From Pseudomonadota bacterium (GTDB lineage Bacteria; Desulfobacterota; Syntrophobacteria; Syntrophobacterales; Syntrophobacteraceae), in NCBI GenBank assembly GCA_023442755.1, contig JAEZXS010000183.1:1-5434 (forward strand): 5,434 nt of DNA. Direction: 5' to 3'. The first letter of the stretch is position 1; every line of letters begins with the position of its first letter. The position numbers and the translations under genes are program-made. This document shows positions 1-5,083 of the stretch, in pieces. The notes under the pieces are model-generated. The model was not told the DNA's origin. It did no database searches and was given only the letters and a program-made list of their open reading frames with translations.

Positions 1-537
1 GGAGATGCCGAAATCGATCGGGTTTTTTTTGTGAATGGCATTTATAGTCTGGACGGCCGCGTCCAGAACATGGGGTGTGTAAAGCATGACCCCGGAATAC
101 GCGGAAGAGTTACCGTCCTTCAGGCCAATATAGATCGCCTGTGCGGGAGATTCTTTATCCGTGATGTGGATGTCGGTGATGGTAAAGAAATTCAGAAGTC
201 TGGCGGTCTTTACGGCGGATACTCCGCTATAGGAGGCCGGCAGAAGGTCGAGCCGCTTTACGAATTCCAGGCCCGACCCATAATGCCAGATGCCATAGCC
301 GTTCTTCTTGTATTTTGATATCTCATTTGGACGAAGCTTGACCAAACCCGAAGGAGAGTCGGGCAAGACTGTCTTTTGGAGCGTAGTGAAGACATTGGAA
401 TCAATCGGATGTAACGGCGCGGCGTCTCCAGTGGCGGCAAACACCTCCCGCAGGCTTCCGAGTTTCGTAAGCCCCAGTCCGAGCGCTGCCGCGGAGCCAA
501 GATAGTACTTCAAGAAATCTCTTCTGAGAATTGTCAC
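1..537 (-). CDS. Tat-exported metallophosphoesterase, RPA4764-like family (N-terminal part, runs off left edge)
   Basis: The minus strand is open from GTG 537 to the window edge: 179 codons in phase and no stop. The N-terminus is a twin-arginine signal, with R5-R6-D-F-L-K followed by a hydrophobic stretch around residues 11-27 (Y-L-G-S-A-A-A-L-G), so export to the periplasm in folded form is expected. Residues 117-126 read F-F-T-I-T-D-I-H-I-T; D122 and H124 form the DxH metal-binding motif I of calcineurin-like phosphoesterases. The segment around residues 80-100 (N-G-Y-G-I-W-H-Y-G-S-G-L) and the stretch leading to D-F-G-I-S at the edge resemble, from memory, the TIGR03768/RPA4764 metallophosphoesterase family, where a GD motif should come next. 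These enzymes should hydrolyse phosphomono- or diesters using a dinuclear metal centre; the substrate is unknown. Members are roughly 500 residues, so about two thirds is missing. GTG 537 is chosen because GAAGGAG sits 5 bases upstream and it places the twin arginines at the very N-terminus. It is divergent from the membrane protein gene at 970. Family identity is confident, physiological role is not. Confidence 0.88.
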   Translation of the reverse strand, partial: MTILRRDFLKYYLGSAAALGLGLTKLGSLREVFAATGDAAPLHPIDSNVFTTLQKTVLPDSPSGLVKLRPNEISKYKKNGYGIWHYGSGLEFVKRLDLLPASYSGVSAVKTARLLNFFTITDIHITDKESPAQAIYIGLKDGNSSAYSGVMLYTPHVLDAAVQTINAIHKKNPIDFGIS

Positions 538-542
538 CGATT

Positions 543-549
543 CTCCTTC
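543..549 (-). promoter_or_regulatory. Ribosome binding site fixing the GTG start of the metallophosphoesterase
   Basis: On the minus strand the sequence GAAGGAG lies 5 bases before GTG 537. This near-consensus Shine-Dalgarno decides the non-ATG start; no in-frame ATG near the N-terminus would keep the twin-arginine signal. Confidence 0.8.
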
Positions 550-796
550 TAAATTGAACAATCTATGGAATTGGGCGGAAGATCCGTGCTCCCCGGTAAC
601 GCCGCTGCCAGGGCATAATGCTCGAATGTTTCGACTCATCGGCGCTGTGTCGATTTGCTGCAGCCTTTCTCTGCCGAGACTGCTTCGCGCAGGACCAATC
701 AGCGCTAATAGCCACTTTCGGAATAATTACGACGCACCATGAGTAGAATATTCGTTGATCAGGGTTGGTATTTGTAACGTCAGTTGACTTGCTTAA

Positions 797-843
797 CTCT
801 CCCTCCACAAAAATGGGGAAGATCAGGAGAGGGGCAGGGGGAA
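797..843. repeat. Possible decayed dispersed intergenic repeat (imperfect inverted repeat)
   Basis: A pyrimidine-rich arm CTCTCC (797-802) pairs with GGAGAG (826-831), with an inner CCA/TGG pairing around an A-rich loop. It is followed by a G-rich run (831-842). The pattern (C/T-rich arm, AAAAATGGGG centre, GGGG-rich tail) resembles intergenic repeats that turn up in many copies in some proteobacterial genomes. That resemblance is from memory, and copy number cannot be tested within this window, where I see no second copy. Confidence 0.3.
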
Positions 844-958
844 GTGCATGCGGTGCGATTCGGATTTATCATTTACCGGTTGCTTCCTTTGTCCCCGGAT
901 GATATGCCTGCCGCGATTTTCTGTGGTAGGGAACCATGTGGAAAGGCAGTTCCAAAAA

Positions 959-965
959 GGAAGGA
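959..965 (+). promoter_or_regulatory. Ribosome binding site fixing GTG 970 as start of the membrane protein
   Basis: GGAAGGA ends 4 bases before GTG 970. It favours GTG 970 over the in-frame ATG 784, whose extra 62 codons translate to a polar, repeat-like sequence and have no comparable ribosome binding site. Confidence 0.6.
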
Positions 966-969
966 AACC

Positions 970-1578
970 GTGAATTTTGTTATTGTCCTCAGCTTTCTGG
1001 GCGGCTTTTTACATCTCATTGCTTTCGTCATCTATATTAAACAAATGCTCAAAGGTACATCGCAACCGAACACTGCGACCTGGACGCTCTGGGCTTTCCT
1101 GATCGTTCTCAATCTATCCAGCTATGCCGTGATGAGTGGCGACTGGGTCAAGGCTATTCTGCCTGCCGCCGGCGCTTTCGCCTCCGTCTCGACCTTTCTC
1201 TTTTCGCTGTATAAGGGGAAATTGTCAAAGCTGGACAGGTGGGATACTCTCGCTCTTGGAATTGGAATCGTTTCCGGGTTGGCCTGGTGGTATTTCAAAT
1301 CTGCCACCTATGCTAACCTGATCCTTCAGATTTCGATTCTCATCTCCTTCGTGCCGACATATCGAGGCGTATTGGAAGATCCGCGGAAGGAACGTGCTTT
1401 GCCGTGGTACCTGTGGAGCACTGCCTATCTGGTGGGTATGATCGTCATCTTGCTTCGCTGGCAAAATCAATATGTAGATTTGATTTATCCCTTTCTGTGT
1501 TTTCTGTTGCACGCTCCAATCGGATTATTGACCTGCAGGGAGAAGCGGGAAGCAGCGACTGCAATGGTATTCCATTGA
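970..1578 (+). CDS. Seven-helix integral membrane protein of unknown function, possibly PQ-loop/SWEET-like
   Basis: From GTG 970 the product is 202 residues and strongly hydrophobic. I estimate seven membrane helices at about residues 2-24, 38-57, 60-80, 93-110, 112-132, 142-162 and 169-190, with basic connecting loops. The loop after helix 1 reads K-G-T-S-Q-P-N-T-A-T-W-T-L-W and the segment after helix 5 reads R-K-E-R-A-L-P-W-Y-L-W-S, so helices 1-3 and 5-7 may be related halves joined by helix 4. That is the layout of PQ-loop and SWEET transporters; a true P-Q pair is absent (Q-P is present instead), so this is a suggestion only. The C-terminus is a short charged tail. The gene stands alone: divergent from the metallophosphoesterase on its left and convergent with the liv operon on its right. 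It could equally be an uncharacterised membrane protein family with no transport role. Coding reality is supported by the periodic helix pattern and full-length open frame; function is not established. Confidence 0.75.
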   Translation: MNFVIVLSFLGGFLHLIAFVIYIKQMLKGTSQPNTATWTLWAFLIVLNLSSYAVMSGDWVKAILPAAGAFASVSTFLFSLYKGKLSKLDRWDTLALGIGIVSGLAWWYFKSATYANLILQISILISFVPTYRGVLEDPRKERALPWYLWSTAYLVGMIVILLRWQNQYVDLIYPFLCFLLHAPIGLLTCREKREAATAMVFH

Positions 1579-1595
1579 TTCCAGCGTGTTGATTC

Positions 1596-1644
1596 GGCGC
1601 TTTTGCGAATGCCCCGCTAACAAGCGGGGCGCCGCAAAAGCGCC
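1596..1644. repeat. Two-tier 20-bp hairpin between convergent genes (possible bidirectional terminator or repeat)
   Basis: The outer 12-bp arms GGCGCTTTTGCG (1596-1607) and CGCAAAAGCGCC (1633-1644) are perfectly complementary. Inside them is a perfect 8-bp stem GCCCCGCT (1611-1618)/AGCGGGGC (1623-1630) with a 4-base loop; the two tiers are separated by an AAT/GC internal loop. It starts 17 bases after the membrane protein stop and lies about 115 bases past the livF stop. Neither flank carries a T-tract, so it is not a textbook intrinsic terminator. It could still block or protect both convergent transcripts, or be a palindromic repeat element. Confidence 0.7.
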
Positions 1645-1651
1645 AAATAAG

Positions 1652-1668
1652 TCACGCGGCACGCGTGA
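1652..1668. repeat. Second perfect hairpin, 7-bp stem with 3-base loop
   Basis: TCACGCG (1652-1658) and CGCGTGA (1662-1668) are perfect complements around GCA, only 7 bases after the larger hairpin. No T-tract follows. Together with its neighbour it makes a tandem hairpin array in the convergent gap. Alternatives are a dimeric protein-binding operator or part of one repeat unit. Confidence 0.6.
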
Positions 1669-1669
1669 T

Positions 1670-1696
1670 GCAAGGGGTGCAAGGGCGCAAGTCCCC
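1670..1696. repeat. GCAAG triplicate with GGGG/CCCC pairing
   Basis: GCAAG occurs three times at 1670, 1679 and 1687 (spacing 9 then 8). The same segment can fold with GGGG (1674-1677) against CCCC (1693-1696) and TGC (1678-1680) against GCA (1687-1689), leaving a short bulge. It continues the structured tract after the two hairpins; no function is recognised. Confidence 0.45.
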
Positions 1697-1758
1697 GCGC
1701 TTTGATCGATCCTTTAAGTGACGGCTATGGGCGAAGGCCGGGGTCCGGAAATCAGTTC

Positions 1759-2463
1759 TTACATTCCCAAAAACGCCTTACGCACCAGGTCGGATTTTGA
1801 CAGATCCGCGCCGGTGCCTTCCATGACGATGCGGCCGGTCTGGATCACGTAGGCGCGGTGGCAGACCTCCAGGGCTTCGTACACGTTCTGTTCCACCAGA
1901 AGCACGGTGACGCCCTCGCCCGCGATGCGTTCCACCGTCTGGAAAATCTCGGTGACCACCTTGGGCATGACGCCGAGGGAGGGTTCGTCGAGCATGAGCA
2001 GATCGGGGCTCAGCATAAGCCCCCGGGCAATTGCCACCTGCTGCTGCTCTCCGCCGGAAAGGGTCCCCGCCCGCTGATCGGCCCGCTCCCTGATCCAGGG
2101 GAAGAGCCTCAGCGTGGTTTCCAGGTTTTCCGCGATCCGCTCCTTGGACTCGACTGTGTACGCACCCAGCAGCAGGTTGTCCATGACGGACAGGCGCGAA
2201 AAAAGCCGCCGCCCTTCCGGAACCAGCGCGATCTTTTTCTTCACGACATCATAGGCGGGCTGGCCCGAAATCACCTGATCGTTGAAGCGAATTTCGCCTT
2301 TCGTGGGCTTCAACAAACCGAGAATGGCCTTGAGCATGGTGGTCTTGCCCGCGCCGTTCGAGCCGATCAGCGACACGACTTCACCGCGTTTGACTTCGAA
2401 CGAAGCGTCCTGGATGGCCAGAAGTCCTTTATAACCGACCGATATATTATTGACGGACAGCAT
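1759..2463 (-). CDS. livF: Branched-chain amino acid type ABC transporter ATP-binding protein LivF
   Basis: This 234-residue cytoplasmic ATPase is full length for LivF and is one of two different nucleotide-binding subunits that drive the importer. Walker A is G-S-N-G-A-G-K-T-T at residues 34-42, the signature loop L-S-G-G-E-Q is at 135-140, and Walker B L-L-M-L-D-E-P-S is at 155-162 with catalytic E160. The V-P-E-G-R segment at 81-85 replaces the usual Q-loop glutamine and the switch position carries Q192 (L-L-V-E-Q-N) rather than histidine; both are typical of LivF. ATG 2463 is preceded by GGGGGAG with a 7-base spacer and lies inside the end of livG, overlapping it by 17 bases, which implies coupled translation. 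It is the last gene of the operon; no T-tract terminator follows directly. It should pair with the neighbouring LivG as an asymmetric dimer. The substrate cannot be read from this subunit. Confidence 0.95.
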   Translation of the reverse strand: MLSVNNISVGYKGLLAIQDASFEVKRGEVVSLIGSNGAGKTTMLKAILGLLKPTKGEIRFNDQVISGQPAYDVVKKKIALVPEGRRLFSRLSVMDNLLLGAYTVESKERIAENLETTLRLFPWIRERADQRAGTLSGGEQQQVAIARGLMLSPDLLMLDEPSLGVMPKVVTEIFQTVERIAGEGVTVLLVEQNVYEALEVCHRAYVIQTGRIVMEGTGADLSKSDLVRKAFLGM

Positions 2464-3187
2464 TGTATCTCTCCCCCAGGTAGGCCCGGATTACTTCGGG
2501 GTTTGCCACGACTTCCCGGGGCGAGCCCTCCATAATCTTGCGGCCGGTATTGAGAACGACCACCCGGTCGGACAGCTCCATCACCGCTTCCATGACGTGT
2601 TCCACAACCACCACGGTGACCCCGCTCGTCCGCACTTTGCGGATCAGTTCGATCATCTCCCGCAATTCCACTGGAGTCAGGCCGGCCATCGATTCATCCA
2701 GCATGAGCAGTTCGGGTTCCATAGCCAGGGCCATGGATACCTCCAGGCGCTTCTTGTCCGAGATGGTCAGCGCCAGGGCGTTCTGGTTCTTCTTCTCGAT
2801 AAGCCCCGTGAATGTCAGGACCTCCTCTGCCTTGCTTCGCACCTCCGGCACGCGCACATGCCGCAGGAAGCTGCCGGTCATGACGTTTTCCAGCACGGTC
2901 ATGTCGCTGATAACCTGCACGATCTGGAATGTGCGAACGATGCCCATTTTGCCGATTTCGTGCGGTTTGCGGTTGGTGATATCCTCTCCCTTGAAGATCA
3001 CCCGGCCTTTATCGGTATGATGGAAACCGGTAACGCAGCTGAAGAGCGTGCTCTTGCCCGCGCCGTTGGGACCGATGATGCTGACGATCTCCCCCTTGTT
3101 CACCTGGAAGGAGACATCCTCGTTGGCCTGCACACCGCCGAAATACTTGCTGACACCCTGTACGTCCAATAACAGCGAAGCGCTCAT
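2447..3187 (-). CDS. livG: Branched-chain amino acid type ABC transporter ATP-binding protein LivG, altered signature loop
   Basis: From ATG 3187 the product is 246 residues, near normal for LivG. Walker A is G-P-N-G-A-G-K-S-T (39-47), the Q-loop is R-T-F-Q with Q88, Walker B is L-L-M-L-D-E-S (160-166) with D164/E165, and the switch histidine is H197 (V-V-E-H-V). The C-terminal P-E-V-I-R-A-Y-L-G is the usual LivG ending. The oddity is the signature loop: where LivG normally has L-S-Y-G-Q-Q-R-R-L-E, this protein has L-T-I-S-D-K-K-R-L-E (140-149), losing the conserved glycine and glutamine. Walker B also has S166 in place of proline. From memory a LivG subgroup has L-T-x-x-D-x-K-R-L-E with D-E-x-M-A-G-L, so this is probably lineage-specific rather than decay. 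The start is set by the ATGA overlap with the livM stop and a GGAGGGG ribosome binding site; an upstream start at 3223 would add 12 polar residues inside livM. Confidence 0.94.
   Translation of the reverse strand: MSASLLLDVQGVSKYFGGVQANEDVSFQVNKGEIVSIIGPNGAGKSTLFSCVTGFHHTDKGRVIFKGEDITNRKPHEIGKMGIVRTFQIVQVISDMTVLENVMTGSFLRHVRVPEVRSKAEEVLTFTGLIEKKNQNALALTISDKKRLEVSMALAMEPELLMLDESMAGLTPVELREMIELIRKVRTSGVTVVVVEHVMEAVMELSDRVVVLNTGRKIMEGSPREVVANPEVIRAYLGERYNAVRQ
2471..2477 (-). promoter_or_regulatory. livF ribosome binding site within the end of livG
   Basis: GGGGGAG on the minus strand, 7 bases before livF ATG 2463, lies inside the last codons of livG. Ribosomes finishing livG pass over it, consistent with reinitiation or coupling. 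Confidence 0.75.
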
Positions 3188-4149
3188 TTGCCCCTCCGCA
3201 TCATGTTGGTAATGGAACCCCATACGCCTCCGGGCTGGTACATGGCGATGATGGTTATCAGGATGCCGTATATAACCATGTCGACCCCGGTTCCCTTGTA
3301 GCCGAGCCAGGCGCGGCTGTATTCCGACAGCGGAATAAGTATCGCCGCCCCGATTACAGGCCCGAAAACCGTGTTAGCCCCGCCCAGCATTGCCACGAGC
3401 ACGATCTGGACGGAGATGGCAAGAATCATGACGCTTTCCGGATCGATGTAGAGGATGTACTGAGCGTAGAACGAACCCGCCATGGAGGTCAGAAATGCGC
3501 TGATCATGATGGCGTAGAGGCGGTAGCGGACGACGTCCACCCCGAGCACCCTGGCGATCTCGTGACTTTCCTTGATGGCGCGGAAATAGTAGCCCATCTT
3601 GGAAGTGGCCACCCAGTAGCACACAGCCACCGCAATCAGCACGAACGCCAGGATGATGTAGTAATACGGCAGTTTCGAGGAATGAAACATGAAATTGCCG
3701 AAAGATTCCTTCAGCATGGGGATGGTAAGCCCCTCTGCGGCGCCAACCATCTTGAAGTTGTTGAAAACGATTCGAACGATTTCACCGAAGGCCATGGTTG
3801 CGACGGCAAAGTAGTGGCCGCGCAGGTTGGAACAGGGGTAGCCGATGCCGGCCGCCAGAACCATGGAAATGATCCCGCCGACGATCATGCCGAACCACGG
3901 GCTGATGTTGAAGGTCATGAGCAGAAACGACGAGGCGTATGCCCCGATGCCGAAAAAGGCAACCTGTCCGAATGAGAACATGCCCGCATAGCCGCCCATG
4001 ACGTTCCAGGCTACGCCGCACATTGCGAACAGAAGGGTGAGAATCATTACGTGCTGGCCGAAAGGTGATGAGACCACCAGGGGCAATAAGATCAACAGCG
4101 CCAGCACGACTCCGCCTATGGTCATTTGTTTGCCGGTTATGTCGCGCAT
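3184..4149 (-). CDS. livM: Branched-chain amino acid type ABC transporter permease LivM
   Basis: From ATG 4149 the product is 321 residues, standard for LivM, and forms half of the membrane channel with LivH. Hydrophobic helices are visible at about 11-27, 34-50, 55-78, 84-104, 112-130, 162-181, 211-232, 240-256, 258-275 and 288-303. The motif G-Y-A-G-M-F-S-F-G-Q-V-A-F-F-G-I-G-A-Y (53-71) is a hallmark of the family, and the cytoplasmic coupling (EAA-like) loop is A-I-K-E-S-H-E-I-A-R-V-L-G-V (191-204), which docks on the ATPases. ATG 4149 is preferred over GTG 4158 because the AGGGGG at 4158-4163 sits 8 bases upstream of the ATG but would overlap the GTG. livH ends only 2 bases before, and livG begins within the stop codon, so this gene is embedded in a coupled operon. 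The C-terminal M-M-R-R-G-K tail is basic, suggesting a cytoplasmic end. Substrate specificity is not shown by this subunit. Confidence 0.95.
   Translation of the reverse strand: MRDITGKQMTIGGVVLALLILLPLVVSSPFGQHVMILTLLFAMCGVAWNVMGGYAGMFSFGQVAFFGIGAYASSFLLMTFNISPWFGMIVGGIISMVLAAGIGYPCSNLRGHYFAVATMAFGEIVRIVFNNFKMVGAAEGLTIPMLKESFGNFMFHSSKLPYYYIILAFVLIAVAVCYWVATSKMGYYFRAIKESHEIARVLGVDVVRYRLYAIMISAFLTSMAGSFYAQYILYIDPESVMILAISVQIVLVAMLGGANTVFGPVIGAAILIPLSEYSRAWLGYKGTGVDMVIYGILITIIAMYQPGGVWGSITNMMRRGK
3191..3197 (-). promoter_or_regulatory. livG ribosome binding site within the end of livM
   Basis: GGAGGGG on the minus strand places its GGAG core 6 bases before ATG 3187, within the final codons of livM. 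It decides the start against the in-frame upstream codon at 3223. Confidence 0.75.
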
Positions 4150-4151
4150 GT

Positions 4152-5009
4152 TTACCACCCCCTAAGCCCTTGCGGTCTGATCCAGACCGTGACCAGGTAC
4201 AGGATAAAAACAATGGCCAGCTTGAATGCAGGGTCGAAAACATACCCTCCAACAGTCTGGACTACCCCCACCAGGATTCCTGCAATAAATGCCCCCTCGA
4301 TGCTGCCGAAGCCCCCGAGGGCCACGATGGCGAAGCAGATCATGCCGAAGCTTCCGCCCACGAAAGGATAGATGTAGTAGTGCGTCGCAAGCAGGGCGCC
4401 GGCTACGCCTACCAGGGCCGACCCGATTGCAAAGGAGAGCGAGTTGATTCGTTCGGTATTGATCCCCATGATCAGCGCGGCTTCACGGTCCATTTCCACT
4501 GCCAGGATGGCTTTGCCCGTCCGGGTAAAGCGCAGGAACCAGTATACCCCGGCAGAAGTGACGACGCTGCCGATCGAAGAGATGAACTTCGGAATGCTGA
4601 GCTTAACCCCGGTAATGTCCCAGGTGCCGGACAACAGCGTGTGCTCGATGGAGCGGAAGTTCGGAGTCCAGATCAGGGCCGCAAAGTTGGCGAGAAAAAT
4701 GCTGATGCCGAAGGTCACCACGAGCTGGGCAAGCGCCGGGCCTTTCATGACCTTGCTGATTACGAAGCGGTAGAAGAACATGCCCATCAGGAAGAGGGCG
4801 ACCGCATTGATCGGAATCGATAAAAGGGGATCGACGCCGGCGAGTACGTAGAGCCAGTAGGAAATGAACATGCCCACCATGAGGAATTCGCCGTGGGCGA
4901 AGTTGAGCACGTTCATGACGCCCCAGATCAGGGTGAGGCCGATGGCCAGCAGTGAGTACACCAATCCGATGAGCACGCCGTTGACCAGCTGTTGCGCTAA
5001 TTGATCCAT
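4152..5009 (-). CDS. livH: Branched-chain amino acid type ABC transporter permease LivH
   Basis: This 285-residue inner-membrane protein is full length for LivH and partners LivM to form the translocation path. The N-terminal helix N-G-V-L-I-G-L-V-Y-S-L-L-A-I-G-L (10-25) and the segment G-V-M-N-V-L-N-F-A-H-G-E-F (30-42) are diagnostic of the family. About eight hydrophobic helices follow, at roughly 43-58, 62-84, 92-114, 144-160, 190-208, 220-233, 238-256 and 262-277. The coupling loop is T-G-K-A-I-L-A-V-E-M-D-R-E-A-A-L-I-M-G-I (164-183), which contacts an ATPase subunit. The C-terminal I-R-P-Q-G-L is also typical. ATG 5009 has GGAG at 5016-5019 with a 6-base spacer. It follows the binding protein gene after a 74-base gap holding a strong hairpin, and is nearly contiguous with livM. 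Which amino acid or related solute it carries is set mainly by the binding protein and cannot be told here. Confidence 0.95.
   Translation of the reverse strand: MDQLAQQLVNGVLIGLVYSLLAIGLTLIWGVMNVLNFAHGEFLMVGMFISYWLYVLAGVDPLLSIPINAVALFLMGMFFYRFVISKVMKGPALAQLVVTFGISIFLANFAALIWTPNFRSIEHTLLSGTWDITGVKLSIPKFISSIGSVVTSAGVYWFLRFTRTGKAILAVEMDREAALIMGINTERINSLSFAIGSALVGVAGALLATHYYIYPFVGGSFGMICFAIVALGGFGSIEGAFIAGILVGVVQTVGGYVFDPAFKLAIVFILYLVTVWIRPQGLRGW
4158..4163 (-). promoter_or_regulatory. livM ribosome binding site deciding ATG 4149
   Basis: AGGGGG on the minus strand, 8 bases before ATG 4149 and overlapping the last codons of livH. It would overlap the alternative GTG 4158, which is therefore rejected as start. 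Confidence 0.6.
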
Positions 5010-5015
5010 GTAGCA

Positions 5016-5019
5016 CTCC
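5016..5019 (-). promoter_or_regulatory. livH ribosome binding site
   Basis: GGAG on the minus strand, 6 bases before ATG 5009, lies just downstream of the intercistronic hairpin (which ends at 5027 in transcript direction), so the hairpin should leave it accessible. Confidence 0.65.
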
Positions 5020-5026
5020 GAGCCGT

Positions 5027-5064
5027 CCGCAGGGCCGGAGGCCGCGTGGCCTCCGGTCTTGCGG
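5027..5064 (-). repeat. Intercistronic two-tier hairpin between binding protein gene and livH
   Basis: A perfect 9-bp GC-rich stem CCGGAGGCC (5035-5043)/GGCCTCCGG (5048-5056) with a 4-base loop is extended by a 5-bp outer stem CCGCA (5027-5031)/TGCGG (5060-5064) across a 3x3 internal loop. It begins about 19 bases after the binding protein stop and is not followed by a T-tract in the transcribed (minus) direction. In binding-protein transporter operons such hairpins commonly protect the upstream mRNA from 3' decay so that the binding protein outnumbers the permease; that role is inferred here. A weak attenuator is the alternative. Confidence 0.7.
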
Positions 5065-5083
5065 TCAGGATAAGGTCACGTTG

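Larger units (their letters stand above)
538..969. other. Divergent intergenic region without a convincing gene
   Basis: This stretch separates the minus-strand metallophosphoesterase from the plus-strand membrane protein gene, so it should hold both promoters. I could not find a sigma-70 box pair good enough to call on either strand. Short open frames on both strands here lack ribosome binding sites and have low-complexity or basic translations without recognisable domains. The only structured segment is the imperfect inverted repeat near 797-843, listed separately. The long 5' spacer (about 430 bases) leaves room for an unrecognised regulator site or small RNA, but nothing positive supports one. 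Confidence 0.6.

Noticed and set aside
22..33. A8 run on the coding strand resembling an A-AAA-AAC slippery site
   Set aside because: The zero frame continues with residues fitting the metallophosphoesterase family up to the edge (I-H-K-K-N-P-I-D-F-G), so no programmed or accidental frameshift is needed.
595..625. Possible sigma-54 promoter on the minus strand (TGGCAG then TTACC)
   Set aside because: The invariant GC of the -12 element is absent at the right spacing.
258..808. Small open frames on both strands at 258-500, 308-505, 554-742 and 563-808
   Set aside because: Two overlap the metallophosphoesterase in other frames; the others lack ribosome binding sites, domains or sensible composition.
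784..969. In-frame N-terminal extension of the membrane protein from ATG 784
   Set aside because: The added 62 residues are polar and repeat-like, no good ribosome binding site precedes ATG 784, and GTG 970 has one directly before a hydrophobic first helix.
1596..1644. Canonical rho-independent terminator
   Set aside because: The stem is strong, but neither strand has a T-run after it, so it is listed as a hairpin/repeat instead.
3188..3223. Upstream start of livG adding 12 residues
   Set aside because: It lies inside livM, lacks a suitable ribosome binding site, and ATG 3187 has both GGAGGGG and the classic ATGA overlap.
1858..4823. Long plus-strand open frames at 1858-2535, 2450-3172, 2538-3020, 3562-3975 and 4065-4823
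   Set aside because: They lie antisense to livF-livH, whose products match well-known families end to end. Their translations are rich in H, D, Q and R, as expected from the reverse complement of GC-biased genes.
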